This document shows, in pieces, positions 34,876-43,420 of a DNA stretch of 64,000 bases (position 1 is the first letter of the stretch; every line of letters begins with the position of its first letter). Origin of the DNA: Roseicyclus persicicus (lineage in GTDB: Bacteria; Pseudomonadota; Alphaproteobacteria; Rhodobacterales; Rhodobacteraceae). Below the pieces are notes generated by a model. It was not told the origin of the DNA. It did not search any database and was given only the letters and a program-made list of their open reading frames with translations. The translations under genes and the position numbers were made by a program. The stretch lies in the NCBI RefSeq assembly GCF_012395815.1, contig NZ_JAAZQQ010000003.1, forward strand, positions 1-64,000. Reading direction: 5' to 3'.

Positions 34876-35504
34876 GCGTTCCGTTCGTCTTTCCCGGCGG
34901 TCGCTCCGCCGTCTGCCTTGCGCAGGCCCTGCAGTTTCGCGGCACCCTCTACAACACGAGGGGCCAGACCGCCAGCGGCAAGCGCGCCATGTATCACACT
35001 TTGGCGTCCGAATGCCAAACCCAATTCCCGGGCTGTCAGGACGCTGAAATAGCGGGCCCCGGTGGGGGTCCACAGCTTCGATTTCCCACGCTCCGAGCCG
35101 TCCGAGGCCTGGAGCAGAACCTTGACCTGGCGGGTCGCCAGCCAGTCCTTCACCTTCTCGAATCCGGCCACAGCCTCGCCCGCCTTTCGGCTGAGCGCGA
35201 TGAGGTCCGTCAACCGCCGCGCGAGCCCCGCCTCGATCAGGTCGACGAGGTCGGGCGGCACCGTGACGGGCTGCCGGGCGGCGCGGGCGAAGAGGTTCTT
35301 CTTCACCGCCTGTTCCAGCGCGGCGCGGTCCGCCGACACCCAGATCCCGCGCCCCGGCAGCTTCTCCGCCAGGTCCGGCGCGATCTGCCCGTCGGGGCCG
35401 ACCACGAAGCGGATCAGCCCATACTTGGGCTGCACCTCACCCGTGACGATGCAGCGCCGCTCGGGGCCATCGGCCCGGTCCTTGTCCTGTCCGCCCCGGC
35501 TCAT
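34872..35504 (-). CDS. YlxR (DUF448) - L7Ae fusion RNA-binding protein
   Basis: 210 aa. Residues 10-85 are the YlxR/DUF448 domain ([40 protein letters not shown]). Residues 95-190 are an L7Ae/L30e-type domain ([34 protein letters not shown]). In Firmicutes the two are separate genes in the same operon; the fusion is usual for Alphaproteobacteria. Likely RNA-binding, with a role in ribosome or RNase P biology (YlxR in Gram-positives). Stop overlaps infB. Confidence 0.92.
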   Translation of the reverse strand: MSRGGQDKDRADGPERRCIVTGEVQPKYGLIRFVVGPDGQIAPDLAEKLPGRGIWVSADRAALEQAVKKNLFARAARQPVTVPPDLVDLIEAGLARRLTDLIALSRKAGEAVAGFEKVKDWLATRQVKVLLQASDGSERGKSKLWTPTGARYFSVLTARELGLAFGRQSVIHGALAAGGLAPRVVEGAAKLQGLRKADGGATAGKDERNA

Positions 35505-35528
35505 GCGCGGGCCTCCGGGCAGAGGGCC

Positions 35529-37154
35529 TCAGCCCTCCGCCTCCTCGTCTTCGTCTTCGCCGGCCTCCGCCTCGGCGGCGGCACGGGCTTCGAGTTCCTC
35601 GATCGTGATCCAGCCCAGCGTGACGCGGGCGGTCATGATCATGTTCTGCGCTTCCTCGAGGCTGACGTCGAAGGGCTCCAGCAGGCCGTTGTCCTTCACG
35701 CGCTCGCCGTTGACCGAGGTCCAGCCGCCGGCCAGTTCCCAGTCGGCGCAGGTGGCGAAGTCCTCCAGCGTCTTGATGCCGTCCTCGCCCAGCGCCACCA
35801 GCATCTGGGGCGTCAGGCCCTCGAACTCGATCAGGCTGTCCTCGACGCCGAGACCGCGGGCCTTTTCCAGCGCCAGCCGGTTCTGCTCCTCGAGATAGTC
35901 GCGGGCGCGGGCCTGCAGCTCCTCGGCGGTGCCCTCGTCGACGCCGTCGATCACCAGAAGCTCGTCCATGTCGACGTAGGCGACCTCCTCCAAGGAGGTG
36001 AAGCCCTCGGCCACCAGCAGCTGGGCGAAGAACTCGTCCAGGTCGAGGGTGTCCATGAACAGCTTGGTGCGTTCCTCGAACTCGGCCTGGCGGCGCTTGG
36101 ATTCCTCCTCCTCGGTGAGGATGTCGATGTCGAGCCCCGTCAGCTGGCTGGCCAGCCGCACGTTCTGGCCGCGGCGGCCGATGGCCAGCGACAGCTGCTC
36201 GTCGGGCACCACCACCTCGATGCGGCCGGCGTCCTCGTCGATGACGACCTTGGTCACCTCGGCGGGCTGCAGCGCGTTCACCAGGAAGGTCGCGGGATCC
36301 TCGTTCCACGGGATGATGTCGATCTTCTCGCCCTGGAGCTCGTTCACCACGGCCTGCACGCGGCTGCCGCGCATGCCGACGCAGGCGCCGACGGGGTCGA
36401 TCGAGTTGTCGTAGGAGATGACCGCGATCTTGGCGCGGCTGCCCGGGTCGCGGGCGACGGCCTTGATCTCGATGATGCCGTCGTAGATCTCGGGCACTTC
36501 CATCTTGAACAGCTCGCGCATGAACTCGGGCGCGGTGCGGCTGAGGAAGATCTGCGGGCCGCGGGTCTCGCGGCGCACGTCCTTGACATAGCAGCGGATG
36601 CGGTCGCCGTTGCGGTAGGCCTCGCGGCCGATCTTCTCGTTGCGGCGCAGCACGCCCTCGCCCCGGCCGACGTCGACGATGACGTTGCCGTATTCCTCGC
36701 GCTTGACGACGCCGTTGATGATGGTGCCGACGCGGTCCTTGAATTCCTCGTACTGGCGGTCGCGCTCGGCCTCGCGGACCTTCTGCAGGATCACCTGCTT
36801 GGCCGACTGCGCCGCGATCCGGCCCATTTCCACCGGCGGGATCTCGTCGACGATGACGTCGCCCACCTTGGGGTCATCGAGGTAGGGGCGGGCCTGCACG
36901 ACGGTCAGCTGGGCCTTCTCGTTCTCCAGCTCCTCGTCGGCGACCACGGTGCGCACGCGGGTGAAGGTGGCGCGGCCGGTCTTGCGGTCGATCTTGACCC
37001 GGATGTCGAGGTCGGCGCCGTAGCGCGACTTCGCGGCGCGGGCGAGGGATTCCTCCATCGCCTCGACCACCAGCGAGGGGTCGATCATCTTCTCGCGGGC
37101 CACCGCCTCGGCGGTCTGCAACAGTTCCAGCTGGTTGGCTGACGTGATGGCCAT
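35529..37154 (-). CDS. nusA: transcription termination/antitermination factor NusA
   Basis: 541 aa. N-terminal RNAP-binding domain, S1 domain (about 135-200), KH1 and KH2 (about 200-350; [21 protein letters not shown] and [18 protein letters not shown]), and two C-terminal HhH acidic repeats (about 360-500). It ends in an acidic Ala/Glu/Asp tail. SD GGAGG; 6 bases after rimP. NusA can itself act on hairpins such as the one upstream of rimP (inference). Confidence 0.97.
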   Translation of the reverse strand: MAITSANQLELLQTAEAVAREKMIDPSLVVEAMEESLARAAKSRYGADLDIRVKIDRKTGRATFTRVRTVVADEELENEKAQLTVVQARPYLDDPKVGDVIVDEIPPVEMGRIAAQSAKQVILQKVREAERDRQYEEFKDRVGTIINGVVKREEYGNVIVDVGRGEGVLRRNEKIGREAYRNGDRIRCYVKDVRRETRGPQIFLSRTAPEFMRELFKMEVPEIYDGIIEIKAVARDPGSRAKIAVISYDNSIDPVGACVGMRGSRVQAVVNELQGEKIDIIPWNEDPATFLVNALQPAEVTKVVIDEDAGRIEVVVPDEQLSLAIGRRGQNVRLASQLTGLDIDILTEEEESKRRQAEFEERTKLFMDTLDLDEFFAQLLVAEGFTSLEEVAYVDMDELLVIDGVDEGTAEELQARARDYLEEQNRLALEKARGLGVEDSLIEFEGLTPQMLVALGEDGIKTLEDFATCADWELAGGWTSVNGERVKDNGLLEPFDVSLEEAQNMIMTARVTLGWITIEELEARAAAEAEAGEDEDEEAEG

Positions 37155-37160
37155 GTTCGT

Positions 37161-37745
37161 TCAGTCCTCCGCCTGCGAGGTGTCTTCCTCGATCTCGTCA
37201 AATTGGGTCTCGTCGATGATGCCGGCCGCCTTGCGCGCGCGCAGCATCTCGCGGATCAGGTCATCGGTCAGGACGAGCTTGGCGTCCGACAGCAGGTCGA
37301 AGTGCAGCCCGACCGTCACGGTCTCGGCGCCTTCTTCCAGGTTCAGGAGCACCTCGTCGCCCTCGACGCCCGCCAGCACGCCCTTGAAGCGGCGGCGGCC
37401 GTCGATCATCTCGGTCGTCTCGACCTTGGCCTCGTAGCCTTCCCAGGTCTCGAAATCCTTGAGCCGGGTCAGGGGCCGGTCGATGCCGGGGCTGGACACC
37501 TCCAGCGTATAGGCCTCGTCGAGCGGGTCCTCGACGTCGAGCACGGCCGACACAGCCGTGGAGATCTCGGCGCACTCGTCCACCTCGATGCCGCCCTCGG
37601 GGCGCTCGGCCATGATCTGCAGCGTCTTGGTCTTGCCGCCCATCAGCCGGATGCGCACGACCTCGAAGCCCATCCCCTCGATCACGGGGGTCAGGATCTC
37701 GGCCATGCGCCGGTCGATGGCGGTCTTGGCGATCAGGTCGGACAC
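37161..37745 (-). CDS. rimP: ribosome maturation factor RimP
   Basis: 194-aa 30S assembly factor. N-terminal domain has [20 protein letters not shown], the C-terminal SH3-like domain has [20 protein letters not shown]. Start is GTG at 37745 with GGAG upstream; the longer frame upstream would run through the terminator hairpin. First gene of rimP-nusA-ylxR-infB. The tail ([11 protein letters not shown]) is acidic. Confidence 0.95.
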   Translation of the reverse strand: MSDLIAKTAIDRRMAEILTPVIEGMGFEVVRIRLMGGKTKTLQIMAERPEGGIEVDECAEISTAVSAVLDVEDPLDEAYTLEVSSPGIDRPLTRLKDFETWEGYEAKVETTEMIDGRRRFKGVLAGVEGDEVLLNLEEGAETVTVGLHFDLLSDAKLVLTDDLIREMLRARKAAGIIDETQFDEIEEDTSQAED

Positions 37746-37761
37746 GGGGTCTCCAGAAACG

Positions 37762-37784
37762 AAAAAACGGGCCGAGCGGCCCGT
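37762..37784 (-). terminator. attenuator-type hairpin 16 bases upstream of rimP
   Basis: On the minus strand ACGGGCC (37778-37784) pairs with GGCCCGT (37767-37773) around a 4-base loop and is followed by TTTTTT. It has all features of an intrinsic terminator, yet lies between the rimP promoter (37841-37869) and its start codon in the same direction. No other gene ends here on that strand, so attenuation of rimP-nusA-infB is the simplest reading. Confidence 0.75.
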
Positions 37785-37840
37785 CGATCTTGTCCGGTGG
37801 TGCCATCCGGTGTGGACCCGGGGGCGCCGCTGTTGACGGC

Positions 37841-37869
37841 CATATAGGGGGAATCGCGCCGGGGCGCAA
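37841..37869 (-). promoter_or_regulatory. promoter of the rimP-nusA-infB operon
   Basis: On the minus strand TTGCGC (37864-37869) and TATATG (37841-37846) are 17 bases apart. The transcript would start near 37834, giving a leader of about 90 bases with the attenuator hairpin near its end. The promoter starts 2 bases upstream of the I78 gene stop. Confidence 0.7.
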
Positions 37870-37870
37870 G

Positions 37871-38167
37871 TCACCCGCAGCGGATGCGGGTGATCACCCC
37901 GGCGTCGTCCACCAGGAAGTTGATCCGCTGCGGCAGGAAATCCATCGTGACCGCCTGCCGGGGGCCGATCACCCGCACCGGACCATCGAACGACAGCCCC
38001 TCCAGCGCCGCGGCGGGCTGTCCGACCAGCTCGACGAAGGCGGCGGCCCCGCAGGTGTCGGGCCCGTCGATCGGCGGTTGCGGCTCGCGCATTCCGGTGC
38101 CTCCTCCGTTGGCGAGGGCCATGACCGGAAGGGCGAGGACGAGCAGGACAAGCGCCGTTCGGGTCAT
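37871..38167 (-). CDS. I78-family peptidase inhibitor
   Basis: 98 aa. Signal peptide residues 1-19 ([16 protein letters not shown]). The mature part has Cys ([19 protein letters not shown]), the central [20 protein letters not shown] and the C-terminal [13 protein letters not shown], the potato-inhibitor-I-like I78 pattern with its Cys pair. SD GGAGG. It would be secreted and could guard the periplasm against serine proteases. Divergent from adhI. Confidence 0.85.
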   Translation of the reverse strand: MTRTALVLLVLALPVMALANGGGTGMREPQPPIDGPDTCGAAAFVELVGQPAAALEGLSFDGPVRVIGPRQAVTMDFLPQRINFLVDDAGVITRIRCG

Positions 38168-38240
38168 GGTATCCTCCGTTGCGTTGATACACAGATTGTC
38201 ACAAGGTGCCCCCAAAGCAAGGTCAAGGGAGGGGCTTTCG

Positions 38241-39353
38241 ATGCGCACACGTGCCGCCGTCGCGCTGGAGGCCGGCAAGCCGCTGGAGGTGATGGAGGTC
38301 AATCTCGACGGCCCCCGCGCCGGCGAGGTGCTGGTCGAGATCAAGGCCACGGGCATCTGCCACACCGACGAATTCACCCTGTCGGGCGCCGACCCCGAGG
38401 GGCTGTTTCCCGCCATCCTCGGCCACGAGGGCGCGGGCGTCGTGCTGGAGGTGGGCGAGGGCGTCACCAGCGTGAAGCCGGGCGACCACGTCATCCCGCT
38501 CTACACGCCCGAATGCCGGGAATGCGAATACTGCCTGCACCCCAAGACCAACCTGTGCCAGGCGATCCGGTCGACCCAGGGTCAGGGCCTGATGCCCGAC
38601 GGGACCAGCCGGTTTTCGATGCTCGATGGCACGCCGATCCTGCACTACATGGGCTGCTCGACCTTTTCGAACCACACCGTCCTGCCCGAGATCGCGGTGG
38701 CCAAGGTCCGGCCCGACGCGCCCTTCGACAAGATCTGCTACATCGGCTGCGGCGTCACCACCGGCATCGGCGCGGTGATCAACACCGCCAAGGTCGAGAT
38801 CGGCAGCCGCGCCATCGTGTTCGGCCTGGGCGGGATCGGGCTGAACGTGATCCAGGGGCTGCGGCTGGCCGGCGCCGACCAGATCGTCGGCGTCGACCTC
38901 AACCCCGACAAGAAGGCGATGGCCGAGTATTTCGGCATGACCGATTTCGTGAACCCGACCGAGGTGGAGGGCGACCTTGTCCCCTACCTCGTCAACCTGA
39001 CGAAGGGCGGTGCCGACTACACCTTCGACGCCACCGGCAACGTCAAGGTGATGCGCGCCGCGCTCGAATCGGCGCACAAGGGCTGGGGCGAATCGATCAT
39101 CATCGGCGTGGCGCCCGCCGGCGCCGAGATCTCCACCCGCCCCTTCCAGCTGGTCACCGGGCGCAGCTGGCGCGGCACGGCCTTCGGCGGGGCGCGCGGG
39201 CGCACCGACGTGCCCAAGATCGTGGACTGGTACATGGAGGGGAAGATCGAGATCGACCCCATGATCACCCACACCCTGTCCCTCGACGAGATCAATCGCG
39301 GCTTCGACCTGATGCACGCGGGCGAATCGATTCGCTCTGTCGTGGTCTACTGA
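38241..39353 (+). CDS. adhI: S-(hydroxymethyl)glutathione dehydrogenase (class III ADH)
   Basis: 370-aa zinc MDR enzyme oxidising the formaldehyde-glutathione adduct with NAD+, also reducing S-nitrosoglutathione. Catalytic zinc Cys40 in TGICHTDE and GHEGAG; structural zinc C92, C95, C98, C106 (CRECEYC and LC). NAD motif [13 protein letters not shown]. Residues THDEF-type and the lack of an insertion point to class III. Start ATG 38241 after GGGAGGGG. Its partner fghA is 4 kb downstream, separated by unrelated genes. Elsewhere called frmA or flhA. Confidence 0.95.
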   Translation: MRTRAAVALEAGKPLEVMEVNLDGPRAGEVLVEIKATGICHTDEFTLSGADPEGLFPAILGHEGAGVVLEVGEGVTSVKPGDHVIPLYTPECRECEYCLHPKTNLCQAIRSTQGQGLMPDGTSRFSMLDGTPILHYMGCSTFSNHTVLPEIAVAKVRPDAPFDKICYIGCGVTTGIGAVINTAKVEIGSRAIVFGLGGIGLNVIQGLRLAGADQIVGVDLNPDKKAMAEYFGMTDFVNPTEVEGDLVPYLVNLTKGGADYTFDATGNVKVMRAALESAHKGWGESIIIGVAPAGAEISTRPFQLVTGRSWRGTAFGGARGRTDVPKIVDWYMEGKIEIDPMITHTLSLDEINRGFDLMHAGESIRSVVVY

Positions 39354-39381
39354 CCCAAACCCACCAGCGGGAGGTTCCCCA

Positions 39382-39798
39382 ATGCGCAGCACATCCCTCA
39401 TCGGCGGCCTCGGCGTCGCCCTCGCCCTCGGCACGGCGGCCCATGCCGAGGGCTGGACGGTGACCGACTTCAACTCGGTCAACACGCGCGACATCTGCAT
39501 GGGGTACGCCGAGACCACCTTCCAGACCTACAACCAGCGCTTCGGCTCCAACGGCTTCATCGGCCGCTCCAGCTGGACGGTGGGCGGCTACGACCTGCGC
39601 GGCGAGGTGGTGGACGGGCTGTTCATCTGCGCCGACGAGGCGGGCCTCGTGGCCCCCTTCCTCGTGCTGCACAACACCGACGACGACAGCGATGCGCGCG
39701 AACTGATCGCCGACCGGCTGGGCGAGATCTGGGACGAGATCGTCGCCAACGGCGGAATGCCCTCGGCCGGCGGCACGGCGGGCGGCGGCACCAAGTAA
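39382..39798 (+). CDS. small secreted protein, unknown function
   Basis: 138 aa. Signal peptide MRSTSLIGGLGVALALGTAAHA, then a mature domain with WTVTDFNSVNTRDICMGYAETTF and two Cys (ICMG, FICAD) that could pair. It ends in a Gly-rich tail. SD GGGAGG. It lies 28 bases after adhI. I do not recognise the family. Confidence 0.7.
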   Translation: MRSTSLIGGLGVALALGTAAHAEGWTVTDFNSVNTRDICMGYAETTFQTYNQRFGSNGFIGRSSWTVGGYDLRGEVVDGLFICADEAGLVAPFLVLHNTDDDSDARELIADRLGEIWDEIVANGGMPSAGGTAGGGTK

Positions 39799-39807
39799 GC
39801 CGTCGCC

Positions 39808-40305
39808 ATGGCCGAGGGCCTGACGATCCGCCGCGCGACGGCGGCGGATGCGGCGGCGCTGGCGGGCCTGCTCCTGCCGGTGTTCCGGGCGGGCGACACC
39901 TACACGGTGGACCCCGGCATCGACGCCGAGGGCGCGGTCGCCACCTGGTGCGCCCCCGAGAAGACCGTCTTCCTCGCCGAGTCCGGCGGCGTGCCGCTGG
40001 GCACCTACTACATCCGGCCGAACCAGGGCGGGGGCGGAGCCCATGTCTGCAACTGCGGCTACGTCACGGCCGAGGCCGCACGGGGCCGCGGCGTGGCGCG
40101 GGCCATGCTCGACCATTCGCTGGCCGAGGCCCGGGCGCAGGGCTACCGGGCGATGCAGTTCAATTTCGTGGTGGAAGCCAACCGCCGCGCCGTCGAGACC
40201 TGGACGCGCGCGGGGTTCGAGACGGTGGGCCGGCTGCCCGGCGCCTTCCGCCACCCGACGCAGGGCTACGTGGACGCGCTGGTCATGTTCCGGTCGCTTG
40301 TCTAG
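39808..40305 (+). CDS. GNAT family N-acetyltransferase
   Basis: 165 aa. One GNAT domain: LTIRRATAADAAALAGLL at the start, acetyl-CoA loop in YVTAEAARGRGVARAMLDHS, and the final VEANRRAVETWTRAGFETVG. No pathway partner; 9 bases behind the secreted protein and 9 before the next gene, so likely in one transcript with them. Confidence 0.88.
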   Translation: MAEGLTIRRATAADAAALAGLLLPVFRAGDTYTVDPGIDAEGAVATWCAPEKTVFLAESGGVPLGTYYIRPNQGGGGAHVCNCGYVTAEAARGRGVARAMLDHSLAEARAQGYRAMQFNFVVEANRRAVETWTRAGFETVGRLPGAFRHPTQGYVDALVMFRSLV

Positions 40306-40314
40306 GGTCGCGCC

Positions 40315-40761
40315 ATGCGCGCCGCGACCGCCTGCCTCCTCGCCCTCACCGCCACAGCGGCGGCCCAGACGCCCCCGACGCTCGAGGCCCTGCGCGCGAT
40401 CGAGGCGCCCGACCCGGTGCTGAGCTACCGTGTCGGCGACAGCGAGGTCGCGCTCCTGCCCTGGGACGTGGCGGCGGTGGAGCTGTCCGAGAGCGGCGGG
40501 ATCACCGACATCTTCCTGCGGCTGGCGCCCGGGGCCGCCGCCGCGCTGGCGGCGCGGGTCGCCGCGGCGCCGGGCGTGCCGGTGGCCGTCACTGTCTGCG
40601 GCGCCGAGATGGAAGACGCGATCCTGCCCGACCGGGCCGAGGCCGGGACGCTCTACCTCGCCAACACGACATGGCCGCGCGGCGAGGCGGTCCGCGCCCT
40701 CTGGCAGGGGCGGGCGCGCTGTGACACGGTACAGGCGGAGGTATTCACCCATGCCAACTGA
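40315..40761 (+). CDS. secreted protein with a SecD-P1-like domain (unknown function)
   Basis: 148 aa. Short signal peptide (ATACLLALTATAAAQ), then a domain with GGITDIFLRLAPGAAAALAA, VPVAVTVCGAEMEDAIL and GEAVRALWQGRARC. The order of strand-helix-strand elements resembles the P1 head domain of SecD, but no membrane helices follow. Two Cys may form a disulfide. Similarity is by eye only. Its last 11 bases overlap the NYN gene. Confidence 0.6.
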   Translation: MRAATACLLALTATAAAQTPPTLEALRAIEAPDPVLSYRVGDSEVALLPWDVAAVELSESGGITDIFLRLAPGAAAALAARVAAAPGVPVAVTVCGAEMEDAILPDRAEAGTLYLANTTWPRGEAVRALWQGRARCDTVQAEVFTHAN

Positions 40762-41467
40762 CAAGACGCCGCTTCTGGCGGTGCTGATCGACGCGGACAA
40801 CACGAGCCACAAGCACGCCAAGGCGATCTTCGACGAGATCGCCGGGCTGGGCGAGGCCAGCGTGCGCCGCATCTACGGGGATTTCTCGTCGAGCCACATG
40901 AAGGGCTGGTCGGGCGTGCAGGCCGAGTTCGGCATCGTGCCGCATCACCAGCCGGCCAACACCGTGGGCAAGAACGCCAGCGACATCGCGCTGGTGATCG
41001 ACGCGATGGACCTGATGCATTCCGGCCGCTTCGACGGCTTCGTGCTGATCTCGTCCGACAGCGACTTCACCCGGCTGGCGCAGCGCATCCGCGAGCAGGG
41101 GCTGGATGTCTACGGCATCGGCCAGCAGAAGACGCCCGACGCCTTCCGCAAGGCCTGCAAGCGGTTCATCTTCGTCGAGAACATCCTGCCGCCCGACCCG
41201 CGCGAAGTGCGGTCGGACGAGAAGCCGGCCGACAAGCAGCCCCTGACCGAGGCGCGCGACCTGATCTTCCGCGCGATGGAGGGGATCGAGCAGGAGGACG
41301 ACTGGTATTCGCTGGGCCAGATCGGCCAGTTCATCACCGCGGCGAACCCGGATTTCGACACCCGGACCTACGGCAAGCGCAAGCTCTCGGACCTCGTGCA
41401 GAGCCTGAAGATGCTGGAGGTCAAGCGCGGCGCGGGCAACCAGCTTCTGGTGCGGCGCCTGGATTGA
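40751..41467 (+). CDS. NYN-domain protein with C-terminal LOTUS/OST-HTH domain
   Basis: 238 aa. NYN (PIN-like RNase) domain at residues 1-140, with the acidic residues in LLAVLIDADNTS, GKNASDIALVIDAMDL and LISSDSDFTRLA. From about 160 to 235 is a winged-helix LOTUS/OST-HTH module (EEDDWYSLGQIGQFI, TYGKRKLSDLVQSLKMLEV). The family (LabA-like/PIN_LabA) is thought to act on RNA. Overlaps the preceding gene. Target RNA unknown. Confidence 0.88.
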   Translation: MPTDKTPLLAVLIDADNTSHKHAKAIFDEIAGLGEASVRRIYGDFSSSHMKGWSGVQAEFGIVPHHQPANTVGKNASDIALVIDAMDLMHSGRFDGFVLISSDSDFTRLAQRIREQGLDVYGIGQQKTPDAFRKACKRFIFVENILPPDPREVRSDEKPADKQPLTEARDLIFRAMEGIEQEDDWYSLGQIGQFITAANPDFDTRTYGKRKLSDLVQSLKMLEVKRGAGNQLLVRRLD

Positions 41468-41477
41468 GGCGGGGTTT

Positions 41478-41543
41478 GGGGGGCTCTGCCCCCCGTCGCC
41501 GTTGGCGACTCCCCCCGGAGGTATTTGGAAAGCAAAGATGAGG
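41478..41543. repeat. dispersed palindromic element, copy A
   Basis: Contains a GGGGGGCTCTGCCCCCC stem (41478-41494), a second stem GTCGCC-GTT-GGCGAC, then CCCCCCGGAG, GTATTT and AAGCAAAGATGAGG. The same order of blocks is found at 45809-45861 and 53314-53384. It lies between the convergent NYN and TetR genes. The remaining bases up to the tetR stop (41544-41654) contain a second small inverted pair GGTTAAC/GTTAACG but no gene. Confidence 0.75.
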
Positions 41544-41654
41544 AGGCCGGGGCGCGCGTTAACCTTGATCGGGGGTTAACGGGTCAGCCAGCGCCAGCCC
41601 GGACCTGCCGCGCCCCACGGGCTGCCAAGAGGGCGGGGTGGGCGCGCGTGACCC

Positions 41655-42272
41655 TCAGGCGCGGCGGTAGCGGGCGAGGAAGGTCTTGACCGCCTCGGTG
41701 GCGATGCGGTCGATCTCGGCCTCGGGCGGGTCCTGTTCGATGCCGAACAGCACCTTGAGCATCAGGTCGGTGCGGCAGAGCTGCGCCAGCTGGTCGGCGG
41801 CCAGCGCGGAGTCCTCGATCTCCAGCACCGCGCGGGCGCGGGGGCTGTCGAGATACTGGGCGATCTTGCGCCCCCATTTCCGCGGGCCGCTGTCGTAGAA
41901 GGCGCGGCCGAGTTCGGGGAAGCGCTGCGCCTCGGCGACGCAGACGCGGAACATGTCCTGGCCGAAGCGGGACAGGATGAAGGTCATCAGCGTCTTGCAT
42001 ATGACGTGCAGGGTGTCCTCGACGCTGAGTTCGCCCGCGTCCATCAGGAACTCGACCTCGGCCTGCTGGGCGCATTCCGATTCCAGCACGGCGAGGAACA
42101 GGTGCTGCTTGTCGGGGAAATAGCTGTAGAGCGTGGCCTTGGACACGCCCGCGTCGCGCGCGATCTCGTCGACGCTGGCGCCCTCGTAGCCTTCGCGCAG
42201 GAAGACCGTGCGCGCGCCGTCGACCACCTGGTCGAACTTGCGCCCCTTGCGGATCTGCATCTCAGCGTTCAT
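41655..42272 (-). CDS. TetR family transcriptional regulator
   Basis: 205 aa. HTH in residues 20-55: EGYEGASVDEIARDAGVSKAT, LYSYFPDKQHLF. C-terminal ligand domain TetR_C type. Start at ATG 42272 has AAGGGGG upstream; the 8-codon-longer version would need TTG. Divergent from the AEC transporter with a dyad between them (42301-42312), so it probably controls that transporter and itself. Confidence 0.9.
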   Translation of the reverse strand: MNAEMQIRKGRKFDQVVDGARTVFLREGYEGASVDEIARDAGVSKATLYSYFPDKQHLFLAVLESECAQQAEVEFLMDAGELSVEDTLHVICKTLMTFILSRFGQDMFRVCVAEAQRFPELGRAFYDSGPRKWGRKIAQYLDSPRARAVLEIEDSALAADQLAQLCRTDLMLKVLFGIEQDPPEAEIDRIATEAVKTFLARYRRA

Positions 42273-42300
42273 GCCCGCCCCCTTGTCTGATGACAATGTA

Positions 42301-42312
42301 AACCACTCGGTT
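42301..42312. promoter_or_regulatory. operator-like dyad between tetR and AEC transporter
   Basis: AACC-ACTC-GGTT, a 12-bp inverted repeat with A/T flanks, sits 29 bases upstream of the regulator start and 95 upstream of the transporter. TetR proteins commonly bind such ACC-GGT dyads. Confidence 0.4.
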
Positions 42313-42407
42313 CAGTTTCGGCAAGGATTTAGGCAGGCCCCGCCGCGCCGGCGGGAAACGCGGCGGGCAGATGGACTCTGCTGCGCCGCCGCATTAGCCA
42401 AGGCGCG

Positions 42408-43358
42408 ATGATCGAGATCTTCCTCAAGACGCTGCCGTTCTTCGCGCTGATCGGGCTGGGCTACCAGGCCTGCCGGAGCGGGTTCTTCACGGCCGAGGCG
42501 GCGGCCTACCTGACGAAGTTCGTGTTCTACTTCGCCCTGTCGGCGATGCTGTTCCGCTTTGCCGCGAACCTGTCGCTGGCCGAGGTCTTCGACTGGTGGT
42601 TCGTGGCGGCGTATCTCTGGGGCTGCTTCGTGGTCTACCTGATCGCGACCGGGGTGGCCTTCCTGCGGCGGCGGTCGATCCAGGAGGCGGCGGTCGAGGC
42701 GCAATGCGCGGTGATCGGCAACACCGGGTTCCTCGGCGTGCCGATGCTGATCGTGCTGATGGGCGAGGCGGCGGCGGGGCCGGTGCTGATGGTGCTGTCG
42801 CTCGACCTGATCGTGTTCTCGTCGCTGATCGTGATCCTGATCACCGGCAGCCGTGACGGGCGGATGTCGCTGGGCATCCTGAAAACCGTGGGCCTCGGCC
42901 TCGTGAAGAACCCGATGATCGTGTCGATGGTGCTGGGTCTGGCGTGGTCGTCGACCGGCTGGGCGGTGCCGGGGCCGGTGAACGAGTTCCTCGCCATCCT
43001 CGGGGCTGCGGCGACGCCGGGCGCGCTGTTCGCCATCGGGGCGTCGCTGGCGGGGAAATCGGCCGAGCGGATCCAGGTCGCGGGCTGGCTCAGCTTCTGC
43101 AAGCTGGTGCTGCACCCGCTGGCGGTGGCCTTCGCGGCGCTGATGTTGTTCCCGGTGCCGATCTTCGACGCGGCGGTGATGATCGCGGCGGCGTCGCTGC
43201 CGGTGGCGGGCAACGTCTACATCCTGGCGCAGCACTACGGGGTGGCGCCGCAGCGGGTGTCGGCGTCGATCCTGATCTCCACCGCGCTCAGCATCGTGAC
43301 CGTCTCGGCGGTGATCGCCTGGGTCTCGGGGCTGGCCGGGATCGTGCCGGGGGGCTGA
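42408..43358 (+). CDS. AEC family transporter
   Basis: 316 aa, ten helices in two five-helix halves. Typical AEC motifs are CAVIGNTGFLGVPMLIVLMG and LAAVAFAALMLFP-like segments, and VAGNVYILAQHYGV near the end. Likely a malonate/dicarboxylate or organic-acid permease; substrate not shown. Divergent from the TetR gene, which probably regulates it. Confidence 0.9.
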   Translation: MIEIFLKTLPFFALIGLGYQACRSGFFTAEAAAYLTKFVFYFALSAMLFRFAANLSLAEVFDWWFVAAYLWGCFVVYLIATGVAFLRRRSIQEAAVEAQCAVIGNTGFLGVPMLIVLMGEAAAGPVLMVLSLDLIVFSSLIVILITGSRDGRMSLGILKTVGLGLVKNPMIVSMVLGLAWSSTGWAVPGPVNEFLAILGAAATPGALFAIGASLAGKSAERIQVAGWLSFCKLVLHPLAVAFAALMLFPVPIFDAAVMIAAASLPVAGNVYILAQHYGVAPQRVSASILISTALSIVTVSAVIAWVSGLAGIVPGG

Positions 43359-43420
43359 CCCGCTTGCGGGGCGGGGCCCGGCCGCGCTAGGGCTGGGCGG
43401 GGCCACGCGAGGACGCGACC

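Noticed and set aside
32551-35052. 833-codon plus-strand open frame
   Set aside because: Antisense to infB; Leu/His/Ala/Gly-rich shadow.
38168-38240. TTGT-C-ACAA dyad between the I78 gene and adhI as an operator
   Set aside because: Only 9 bp and common by chance; no supporting second copy or regulator.
42272-42296. Longer TetR start (8 codons upstream)
   Set aside because: Would need TTG and has no ribosome site; ATG 42272 has AAGGGGG and family length.
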